Both the position numbers and the translations under genes were made by a program. Of a stretch of 64,000 bases of DNA, positions 53,970-64,000 are shown piece after piece; positions within the stretch are counted from its first letter, which is position 1; each line of letters opens with the position of its first letter. The notes beneath the pieces are model-generated. The model saw only the letters and a program-made list of their open reading frames with translations, did no database searches and was not told the DNA's origin. Source of the stretch: Letharia columbiana (lineage: Eukaryota > Ascomycota > Lecanoromycetes > Lecanorales > Parmeliaceae); assembly GCF_014066305.1 (NCBI RefSeq), contig NW_023501037.1, forward strand, positions 682,001 through 746,000. Direction: 5' to 3'.

Positions 53970-56900
53970 ATTTTAATCTCTCTATCTTTTAAAGGAAAAA
54001 GTCTATTATTATTATAATATCGAGTTTATCTCTAAATCGTATAATAAAAAATAAAGATAATATCGAGAGCCGCTATAGCGCTAATAATAAGTTCGAGAAT
54101 TTCTTATTAATAAAAGATCTTATTATAGAATAACGTCTTATAATTATTAAGGTCGAAAATCGTTATTTAAAATAAGAATAAGAATTAACTATATTAAAGG
54201 TTTATAATCGCGAGCTTTATAACGCTAGCTTATTATTTATAATTAGCGAAAATTTATCTATATTAATTACTATCGTATTTTTAGCGAATATATTAATTAA
54301 GATAAAAATACTTCGCTTTAAAAGAATATATTCTTATAAGAATATTAGTAAGAAAGAGTATCTACGCTAGTTCCGCGAAGTCGAAATTAAGTTTCTTATA
54401 AATTCTAAATATTTTATTATTAATTAATTAAGAATTATTTATTATATATAATCTTTAGAAGATAATTTTAATACTTAATAATATAAATACTATTAAACTT
54501 ATAATCTAAAGAATATAATTTTCGAATTCTTTAAGTAGTTTTTACTTAATTTAGTGGCGGATCTAGTAAATCGTTATCTTTTTATATACGAAAAGTAAAA
54601 AAAGATTAAATAATACTTCGATTAGAAGATATCTATTTTTAAGACTTATTTAAAGAAGCTAGAGGCCTATATAACTCTATTTTCTAAGAAATATTAAGCT
54701 AATTTCTTCTTAACTAAGCTTAGATTAGAGCTTAAGAATAAGATTTTAAGTATTAATAGTATATTAAAATAATAAAAAGAAATTCTTATCTAGGCTATTA
54801 TATAGGAAAAGATTTTAAAACGCGTATACTTCGGCGGTGGTTTTTATTCGAAGTTTTTAAGAGGGTTCGCTAAGGATAAATCTTTAAAGAATTAAATTTC
54901 GAAGTCTAAATTAGCTTTAAACGACGACGCTTATATAGCGCGTATTTAAGATAATAATATAAAGCGTAAAGTTAAATTCTTTAACTCTAATTATAAGAAG
55001 AATAGTTATTTTTATTATAAAAAATAGAGTTATTAGATATCTAAGTATTTAAATCTCGATAAACCGCCTATAGTCTATATCGACGTAGTATTAATAAAAA
55101 AAGATTCGATCTTATAATCGTCTTAGAAGCGAGATAAGAATAATAATTAATAGAAGTAATCTCTTCTATTCTTACGAAGAGATAAATAAAGCTTTAGAGT
55201 AAATAGAGATAACTCATTACTCTACTCGATACTAAAGCGTATATTAATTTAATTTTATAAAAGTTCGTAATCTAATAAAACTTAGAATCTTATAACGTTA
55301 TCTTATTATAATTAAAAGCGCTAAGCGACTAAAGTATATATTACTATAACGCGTATTAGCTAAATTATTAATTAGTAGATAGCTAAAATTAAAGTAAAAA
55401 GTATAATATACTCTTCTATATTATTAATTAAAAAGGTTTTAATATTATATTAAATATACTCGAGCTAAGTTAATTATAAGTATTATTAAATTTAGCGACG
55501 AAGTAATAGTAATTTAAAATTAACGCTAATAAATTATAGATTAAAGAATTAATTAAATTTACTCGAATTATTAAATAAAAGCTAAATATATTTATAATCA
55601 TATACGTCGCGATAATGCGAAGCGAATTAGAAAATAGATGTAGTCTAAAACTTTTTTAGAAGTTATTAAAGTTTAATAACATTTTTTTTAATAAAAAAGT
55701 AGAAATCTTATTTACGCTTAAGTAGGGGGATTATATTATTAAGATCGAGAGCGATAAGAAGTCGCTATATAGTTTTTTATATAATCTATTTTAAACGAAG
55801 TTAACGAAGCTATAGCGTTATCTAAAGAATTTCCTTTAGAAAAGCTAAATTCGTTACTCGACTTTCTTAGTCGAAATATTAATTCTTTTTATTCTTAAAA
55901 AGAATAAGAGGCTTTATTTTTATATTGATTATCGAGGCCTAAACGCGATAACTATTAAAAATCGATACTCGCTATCTCTAATTATTAAGACTCTAAATCG
56001 CTTATATAACGCTAAAGTCTTTATAAAGCTAGATCTTAAGAATATCTATTATTAAATTTAAATTAAAGAAAGTAATAAGTAGAAAATAGCGTTTCGTAGT
56101 CGCTATAACTACTTCGAATATTTAATTATATCTTTTAGACTCGTTAATATATTAATAACTTTTTAAGCGTATATTAATAGAGCTCTTACGAGTCTAGTAA
56201 ATATAATATATATAATATATTTAAATAATATTCTAATTTATAGTACTAATTTAGCGAAGTATTAGCGATATATTAAGTAAGTACTTAAGCGTTTACGCTA
56301 GTTTTAACTATACGCTAATCTAAAGAAGTATTAATTCTATATCGAGTAAATTAAGTTTCTAGAGTTTATTATATCTATCGAAGATATCGCGATAAATTAA
56401 AAATATATCGCTATTATTAAGAAGTAGTTAAAATTAAAAAGTTATTAAGATATATAAGTCTTTTTAGACTTTATTAATTTCTATTAATAATTTATCTATA
56501 GCTATTCTAGTATAATAATATTACTTATTAATTTACTTAAAGAGAGTAAAAATAGTAAAAAATCTAGATTATTAGAGTAAATAGATAACGCTAAGCTAGC
56601 GTTTTAGTAACTTCGAAATACTTTTATAACTACGCTATTTCTACGCTATTATAATTTAAATTTAAAGTTATATCTTAAGATCGACGCTTTTAACTTCGAT
56701 ATAAAGGCTATACTTTTATAATTAAATAAGAATAACTATTAACGACTAGTAATATTCTAGTTTAGAAAAATAATTTCTATAAAATAAAACTATAAGATTT
56801 ATAATTAAGAGCTACTCGCTATTATAGCGTTTATAAAATAATAATATTACTACTTAAAAGATAGTACGTTTTATATTAAGATTTTAACGAATTATAATAA

Positions 56901-59900
56901 TTTTAAGAGCTTTATAAAGTAGAAGAAATTAAACTCTAGATAAGCCCGTTAAGCGTTAAAGTTAGCTACTTATAACTTTAAGATTTTTTATTAAATAGAT
57001 AAATTAAATTCTATTAACCTACTATTTACGACGCTTTAATTATAAAAAAACTTCGCTATTAAATATTAAACTTTTATTAATATTATAAAATAAGCTTATA
57101 CTTTAAACTAGCGATAAGTAGTTATAAAGAGATAAGAAGATTATAGCGGTTATAGCGCCCGCATTTTATATTATTAGCGTTTAGGTAATTATTTCTAGAA
57201 GAAAGTCTAAGACTATATAAGAGATTACTTATAACGTATTTTAAAGACTAATAAAAATATTAATTCGAGATTTATAAGTTTATAATAATTAAGTAAGCTC
57301 TTTTCGAATTAATATTAATAAGTCGATAATTAAGCGTCGCGTATATAGTTAAGTATAGATCTTAGATTTTAAGAAATTATTAAGATATAATAATCGCCTT
57401 TATATTTCTAGAGATAAGATTTTAAGAGAAGAGCTTATTAGTAAATATTATAATAATTTATTATTAAGATACTTTAACGCTATAAAGACGTATAAGCTAT
57501 TTATTCGTAAATATTATTAAGATAAAAGTCTAAAGTAAGTTATCGACTATATTAAGATATATAACGTTTATTAGCGAATTAAAGCTTCGCGATATCGCTT
57601 ATATAGCGAATTAAGCTCGCTTTCTATTACTATTAAGTTATAAAAGAAAATTTCTATAAATTTTATTATCGACTTATTAGCGAGTAAGTATAAGAGTATT
57701 ATTTATAATACTATCTTAATTATAGTAAATTAATTTATAAAAATAATAAAATATATTTCTATATCTATTATAATCGATATCGCTTAGCTAATAAAAGTAT
57801 TTTATTTTAAAATAGTATATCGCTATAATATACTAAACGATATTATTAATAATAGAGGCTCTATATTTATTAGTAACTTCTAGTTCGCCGTTTACTTTTA
57901 TTTTAAAATTAAGCGATATTTAAGTATCGCCTTTTATTCGTAAATCGATAAGTAGATTAAGCGATAAAATTAGATATTAAAATACTTCTTACGCGTATTC
58001 GCTAATAATAAGTAAAACGTTTAGATAAAATAACTATTAATAATAGAGTTCGCTTATATAAATAATTAATATTCCTTTATTAAAATAATATTATTCTTTC
58101 TAATATATAAATATTATTTTAAAATTCGTTAGAAGATTAAAGACGATTTCGTTAAGAGGGAGATATTCGCTATAAATAATAGAATAAAGAAGTTATAAGT
58201 ATTAAGAAATAAGATAGTAAAGCGTCTTTATAGCGCTATTACGATTTAATCTAAATATTATAATAAAATATATTAGCTTTAAAGCTATAAGATAAGTAAT
58301 TTAATAATACTAGCGATTAAGAATCTAAAGTAAAAATATTTAAATAAGAAGTTATCTTATAAATTTATAAGATTATTTTAAATTATAGATAAGATAGAGG
58401 CGTAAACGTATTATCTACTTCTATTCTTAATATATAGAATTTATAATATCTTTTATATATCGTTATTTAAGTTTTATTATCTTCGCGATTATAATAATAT
58501 AGCGAAAGTCTTTATATAAACTCTCGATCTTATTAATAACGATAAATTTTAAGAGATTAAAGAAATTATTAATAAGATTAAATATAAGAAAGGCGTTTAA
58601 TATAAAGTTAAATAAATTAATTAAGATAAAGAGTATAATTAATAGCTATTAGATAATAAACTTATTAATATTAATAAATTAATTTAAGTTTATAAATAAA
58701 TATCTATAAATCTAAAGTTTTTTCGTATAATTTCCGCCGAGTTCGTATTATAAGTACGATTTAGTATGATTTAGTTCTATTAAGTAGACTTTATCTATGT
58801 TAATTCTTTTCGCTAGTTCTATTAGTTTAGTAACTTTAAAAAATTTTTAGTAACTTTAAAAATTTGTAATGTACTCTAATATACTCTAAGTACTATTTAT
58901 ATATAATATTAATATATATTATTATTAATATATTATTATTATACGTTATATTAGAGTATTATCTACGTAATTAATTTTATTAAATCGTCTAATTCCGTAG
59001 CCAAATTTGAGTTAGCGTTAATACTCGTCGTCGTAAAACCTTGTCGTCGCCGTTTTTGACTTTCTTTTTTGTATTTGCTAAACTGATAGACTGAGAAAAG
59101 ATTGTAGTTTTATTTTTGTTTTGTTGATGGCGATTTTATTTCTATTCGAGTCGATTTGAATTTTTTTTTTGATAGATAATAAGCGAAAGTATTAAGTAAT
59201 AAATAATAAGTCTCTTATTATTAAAGAGCTCGATTAATTATATAAATTAACGATAAGTAAGTAAAGATAATAAAATAAGATATAATTATCGATTAGATTA
59301 GATATATTTCTAGATAATACTTATACTATATATATACTTCTCTATACTTACTATTATTAAGATATAGATTAATAAAATAATTATATTATTTAACTATCTA
59401 CTAAACTCTACTATAAAGAAAATTTATTATATTAGAGTATATGCTATTAATATAGACGTATTTTTATCTAGAATAGCTATTAAAGAATTATCTAAGAACT
59501 TTACGCTAGCGCTATTACTAAAAAAAGGTTATTATTTAAGTATTCTTCGCTATCTTAGCGTTAGATATCGAGTTAAATTTATCGATCTAGTTCTCTAATA
59601 AGAAGATAATTAAAGTATAATCTTCGAGTTAATATCTATCGATATTCGCCGTATATCGACGGAGGCTCTTAAGCTTCTTCTCTAATAACTCGTTTATTCT
59701 CTTTAATTTCTTTATACGCTTATATACCGCTATAAGCTAGTCTTAAAGATCTATAATTATAATAAAAGCGATCGAAGTTATTATTATCGTATACTTCTAT
59801 AACTTATATTATTAAGTAATCTTCTTATTAAGCTTAGTCTATCGACGAGATAACTTTTAAAACTATCTAACGCGGCGATAGCGCTATATTAATTTTCTTA

Positions 59901-61010
59901 TTTACGTCTAAAGATATAGAGGGATTTTAATATAGCGATTAATATCGCGCCTTTCGACCTTATAGTTATCATAGAAGAAAGACTTATTTTAAATATATAA
60001 ATCGTCGTCTCGATAAAAGTAAGTTCTATATAATAAATTAGATATTAGAATTTATTAATAGATATATATATAAAGCGATAATAATAGAAATAGTTAAGGG
60101 TTAGTAATCGCGCCTATAAGACGACTATATACTTACTATTAAAGTTATTATTATTATTAAAAAAGAATATTATAAAATTATTAGTTTACGTATCGACGCG
60201 ATTAGTAATAATAAGATATTTACGATAAAGAGAAGTAAACTACTAATATAATAAGATATATTATACTTATATTAATATTAATATCGACGTTATAGCGCTA
60301 GAGTAAGTATTTATAAGAGAGATATTAGAAGTTACGAAGAATAAAAATAAATAATTCGAAAGAAGTTTTTATATTCTTTATCGTAGCGTTAATACTAGTA
60401 GATAGTATTTAATAACGTAGATAGTAGCGACGCGGTGATATTTCGCTATTATCTATAGAACCGCGTCGTCTAGCTATTATTATTATTTCTACTATTATTA
60501 TTAATTAATAATTAAGAGCGTTATCGCGAACGCGTTACTTTATCGATTACTCTCTTCGAATTCTTATAATAAAGATTATTACTACGTTGCTTCGCTATAG
60601 ACGTAATACGCTATAAAAATAATATTATCTATAAAGAAACTCTTCTTTCTTCTTTTACTTATTAAGTTTTTAAGATTTTATTATAAGTTCTTAAATCTAA
60701 TATTATTCGCTATAGGGGCTATTAATTAACGTTATAAGAACGCTAATATTAAGCGCGTCGACTTACTATAGATTATTATTAATTAATATTATAAAAGCGA
60801 TATTATTCTCGAAGATAGTATTAATATTATTATATAATATATTAGTTATACTCGCGTAAGAATTAATTCTATCGCGTTATTAAAACGATATCGTAATTTT
60901 AACGAATCAACTCTTTTCTCTTATTTCTCTACTAGAATTTAAAGATTTTTTAATAAGCGTTTTATTTTTATTTAGGCGTCTAGAGACTAAGGCCTAGAAG
61001 AAAAGATAAT

Positions 61011-61285
61011 TATTAGATTTAATACGTTATAGACCTTAACGCTACTTACGTTAAGACGTTAATATCGTATATACTACGTTAGAGTTTCTTTTAGAATTTA
61101 ATTTTAATAATATATCTCGTATATCTAGAGACTTAACGAATATAGATTTACTTTATATATCTTAAAGTTTTAATATTTCTTAGAGATTAGTTCTACTATT
61201 AAATATACTATTAAATTCTATAACGATACTACGTCTTTTATAGCCTATATTCGCTAGCTAACCGTTAGTAAACTACGCTCTTATA
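61011..61285 (+). repeat. Right LTR of the Gypsy element
   Basis: Same 275-bp length as the left LTR and colinear with it, but with many more C-to-T and G-to-A changes (it begins TATTAGATTTAATACGTTAT). The unequal RIP damage of two LTRs that were identical at insertion is notable. Confidence 0.82.
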
Positions 61286-62178
61286 TTATTTTAATAATAT
61301 TTAATTAATTTCGAGCTTACTTTAATAGCTCCTTCGATAAAAGCTTTTAAAGACGAAAAGCTCTTAAAGAGCTTCGAAGAGTTTAAGGAATTTTAAGAGG
61401 TTTAATTCTAAGAATCGAGAGAGATAGTTAATATATTCAGGGGAAGACTCTCTAAAACCCCCCTAACCCTTCGAGGGCTCTCCGAGAGCTCTCCGAGGGC
61501 TTCTGCCGAAGGGGCTATTCTCGTAAGCTCGATAAATAAAAATCTTAATTTTTAGTATATCTTTATAAATACGATATTAAATTTCATTTACGCTATATTA
61601 TTTAAAAGCGTATAATTAACTCTATAACTTTATAAACTTATTTTATTATTATATCTTTAATACAAGAAAAGAAATTAAAAAAGGTAGATTTAAGGATTTT
61701 AAAGTTCTTTTCCAGCTTCCTCTTTTAAACGTACCCGTATATACTCGCTTTTAGCTTGAAAACGACGAAATAAGATAAGTTTTAGCTTTAAAATTACGAA
61801 ATCTAAAGATCTAATTAATTAACTTTAAATTTATAGTTATCGAATATTTTATAATTTTAATCTTAAGTAATAAGAAAGTAAGCTTTTTAATAATAGTAAT
61901 ATTTAAAGATTTATATTTAAAGATTAATAGACGTTATATTAAACGTTTATATAAAGTTTATATTAATATTTAATAGTATAACGCTTTAAGTTAAATCTTT
62001 TAGAAATATAATATACGTATATTTCTTTTTAATATATATATATCCTCTTTTAATATATATATCTCTTCTTTTAAATTCGATTAGCTTTCGCGCGACCGCT
62101 AGCCGTATAAGGTATAAGTCTCGTATAAAGCTTTCTAGAGAATATTATCGAGACTCTTAATAAGAAAAGTAATATACG

Positions 62179-62232
62179 TACACCCCCTTTTAATATATAT
62201 ACACCCCCTTTTAATATATATACACCCCCTTC
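62179..62232. repeat. 21-bp tandem repeat
   Basis: Units starting TACACCCCCTTTTAATATAT begin at 62,179, 62,200 and 62,221 (last one partial). More diverged units on the same theme occur at 62,030-62,075, 62,755-62,800 and, inverted, 63,190-63,245, at the borders of the inner duplicated segments. Confidence 0.7.
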
Positions 62233-62340
62233 AAATCCGATTAGCTTCCGCGCGGCCGCTAGCCGTATAAGGTATACACCCCGTACATAGCTTTCTAGGG
62301 AATATTGCCGAGACTCTTGGTGGTAGCAAGGCAAGCCTTC

Positions 62341-63190
62341 GCTGCCTTCCTAGACCTCTTCTGATAAAGTCTAAAAGATCAGACGGTTTCAAATCGTCGA
62401 ATGATAAGGTCTTTGAAATGTCCTTCTACATGGCGATAGCTGATTGGCTGGCTACCCTCTCTCGTTGCTACTAGAAATACGCCTATCGTACCCGAATATC
62501 TACTACCTATTAGCCACCTAGCCTTCCTGCAGCTGAAAAGTACCAAACATGGTCTCGTTACCCTGCATTAGGCTGGCGTACCACGTTCACCTCGCTATCG
62601 ACTACCTCGCTGTCCGCCTCGTGTAGTCCCACCTCTTATAGCCCCGTCTTGCCGTCCGCCCCCTGTAGCCCCACCTCTTTCGGCCCTACTTCGGCTATGT
62701 GCGGGGTTTATACCTTATGCAGCTAGCGGCCGCGCGAAAACTAATCGGATTTAAAGGGGGTATATATGTATAAAAAGGGGGTATATATATATTATATCCC
62801 CTTAATAATAGTAAGATAAGCCTTTCTAGACCTCTTTTGATAAAGTCTAAAAGATCAGACGGTTGCAAATCGTCGAATGGTGAGGTCTTTGAATTGTCCT
62901 TCTATGGCGATAGCTGATTAACTGGCTACCCTCTCTCGTTGCTATTAGAAATACGCCTACGGCCTATCGTACTCGAATATCTACTATCTATTAGCCACCT
63001 AGCCTTTCTATAGCTGAAAGATATTAAATATAATCTCGTTACCCTGCATGTAGGCTGGCGTATCACGTCCACCTCGCTGTCGACTATCTCGCTATCGACT
63101 ATCTCGCTATCCGCCTCGTATAGTCTTATCTCTTTCGATTCTACTTCGACTATATGGCTAGCGCTCGCATAGAAGCTAATCGAATTTGAA
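62341..63190. repeat. Tandem duplication of a ~400-bp segment
   Basis: 62,341-62,770 and 62,818-63,190 are direct copies. Shared text includes TAAAGTCTAAAAGATCAGAC, GGCGATAGCTGATT, GGCTACCCTCTCTCGTTGCT and CTCGTTACCCTGCAT. Each copy ends in an Ala/Arg-codon-like GCTAGCG...CGCG box and the (A/T)-rich 21-bp-type repeats. The first copy is less RIP-mutated than the second. No gene is evident. Confidence 0.65.
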
Positions 63191-64000
63191 AGAGGGTATA
63201 TATATATTAAAAGAGGGTATATATATATTAAAAGGAGGTATACGTATATTACTTTTTATCTTTTATATACTTATTAATTATCGAGTATTATTTAATTAAA
63301 AATTTACGTTTAAATCGATTCTTTTAATAGATTTATTAATATTAATTATTACGAATATATAATATAACTAGAAGAATTCTACTATTTAAACGAGATTTAC
63401 GCTCTTTTATACTACGATTAAATCGAGTATTACGACTTATAATATTCGAGAGAATATTATCTATAAAAGAATAGTATTAAAATTTTAGAGTAAGAGAATA
63501 ATATTTTTAAAAATTTAAAAAGAAGTTCTATAGTATTTCTTAATTAAAAAGCTTATTTTCTTAATATTTAAGAGTTGAAATCTTAAATAGCTTTTACGCT
63601 AAGAGACTAGTAGTTAATTAAATTATCGAATTTTATTATTTTTAATTTAAAATATATCTTATTTCTTTATTTTTAATTTAAACGTAAGTATATACGAGTA
63701 TATTTAAAAGAGAAAGTTAGAAAAGAACTTTAAAATTCTTAAATCTATCTTTTTTAATTTCTTTTCTTTTATTAAAAATATAATAATAAATTAAATATAT
63801 AAAGTTATAGAGTTAATTATACGCTTTTAGATAGTATAGCGTAGATAAAATTTAATAAAGTATTTATAAAGATATATTAAAAACTAAGATTTTTATTTAA
63901 ATTATCGAGTTTACGAGAAGAGCCTCTTCGATAAAAGCCTTCGAAGAGTCTTCGAAGAGCTCTTAAAGGGTTAGAGGGGTTTTAGAGAATCTTTCTCTAA

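Larger units (their letters stand above)
53695..61285 (+). mobile_element. Complete Ty3/Gypsy LTR retrotransposon, RIP-inactivated
   Basis: 7,591 bp with two LTRs of 275 bp each and a 5-bp target duplication TTATT (53,690-53,694 and 61,286-61,290). Reading through RIP-type stops on the + strand, a CCHC zinc-knuckle remnant lies at about 55,003-55,051, the reverse transcriptase from about 55,870, its aspartate-pair motif near 56,217-56,243, then RNase H and an integrase zinc-binding and catalytic region at about 57,480-58,050. Gag-Pol order with RT before integrase defines Ty3/Gypsy. Every frame is closed by dense TA-rich stops, so it cannot move by itself. Confidence 0.85.
53585..61435. repeat. 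Inverted-repeat element split by the Gypsy insertion
   Basis: 53,585-53,689 and 61,300-61,435 are inverted copies of about 105 bp. The left arm carries CTCTAAAACCCCTCGGACCC and CGAAGGGGCTATTAAAGTAA; the right arm is its degraded complement. The Gypsy element lies exactly between them, so a ~230-bp foldback element was the insertion target. The same terminal motif recurs at 61,441-61,530 and 63,900-64,000. Confidence 0.6.
53460..64000. repeat. Second RIP-saturated AT-rich repeat block
   Basis: From about 53,500 to the window end the sequence shows the same depletion of CA and TG as 1-12,129, with less mutated islands at 53,695-53,850, 61,440-61,530 and 62,230-62,960. No intact gene can be read. 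Nested elements inside are listed separately. Confidence 0.88.
61441..64000. mobile_element. Large inverted-repeat (foldback) structure
   Basis: The left arm (61,441 to about 62,110) and right arm (about 63,170 to 64,000) are reverse complements with indels. Matching landmarks are CTCTCTAAAACCCCCCTAAC at the left end against the complement of the window's last bases, and AATATACGTATA near 62,020 against the complement near 63,240. Arms of this length suggest a foldback transposon or two head-to-head copies. The right end may extend beyond the window. Confidence 0.6.

Noticed and set aside
62071..62334. 87-codon minus-strand open frame with repeated GGVYILK
   Set aside because: It is a translation of the 21-bp tandem repeats and adjoining repeat DNA in a RIPed region.

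Overview
The window is nuclear DNA of a filamentous ascomycete (Pezizomycotina). Evidence: short introns of about 41-190 nt (a few of 130-160 nt) with CTGAC-like branch sites, typical ascomycete proteins (AtfA-type bZIP, Ten1, GT69 mannosyltransferase, Pth11/rhodopsin-like receptor, Kelch membrane protein), and AT-rich blocks bearing the signature of repeat-induced point mutation (RIP). The class cannot be fixed from the sequence. Most coordinates for spliced genes come from hand-placed splice sites that keep the reading frame.

Layout. 1-12,129 is a RIP-saturated repeat block almost free of CA and TG dinucleotides, hence almost free of start codons. It holds inverted copies of a ~1.2 kb repeat and a less mutated element made of CGGTTGTA repeats. 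12,130-14,927 is a coatomer alpha (COPI) gene cut after 823 codons exactly where that block begins. 15,194-17,331 is a Fot1-like DNA transposon (54-bp terminal inverted repeats, TA duplication) beside a related MITE; a third family member lies at 21,641-21,847. 17.3-53.4 kb is gene-rich.

Gene-rich part in order: unknown Arg-rich protein; GT69 glycosyltransferase; a tRNA-Thr(CGU) gene with two insertions; two-TM Kelch protein; frameshifted short-chain dehydrogenase; two inverted-repeat elements; DsbA-like oxidoreductase; C2H2 zinc-finger protein; truncated Fe(II)/2OG oxygenase; FHA-forkhead factor (Fhl1 type); ESCRT-III Snf7; telomere protein Ten1; AtfA-like bZIP; unknown acidic protein; small MGC protein; a secreted-type frame lacking ATG; two related orphan proteins; fasciclin-domain protein; rhodopsin-type seven-TM receptor; small two-TM protein. 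Snf7/Ten1 and oxygenase/forkhead are divergent pairs with short shared promoters. No biosynthetic cluster or CRISPR is visible.

53.46-64.0 kb is a second RIP block. It contains a complete Ty3/Gypsy element (two 275-bp LTRs, TTATT target duplication) inserted into a small inverted-repeat element, followed by a larger inverted-repeat structure that reaches the window end.

The most unusual features are (1) the tRNA-Thr gene, whose D-loop carries a 53-nt GTAAGA...TAG insertion in addition to a 15-nt intron at the canonical 37/38 site, and (2) three related 133-156-nt introns in two neighbouring genes that look like introner-like elements.
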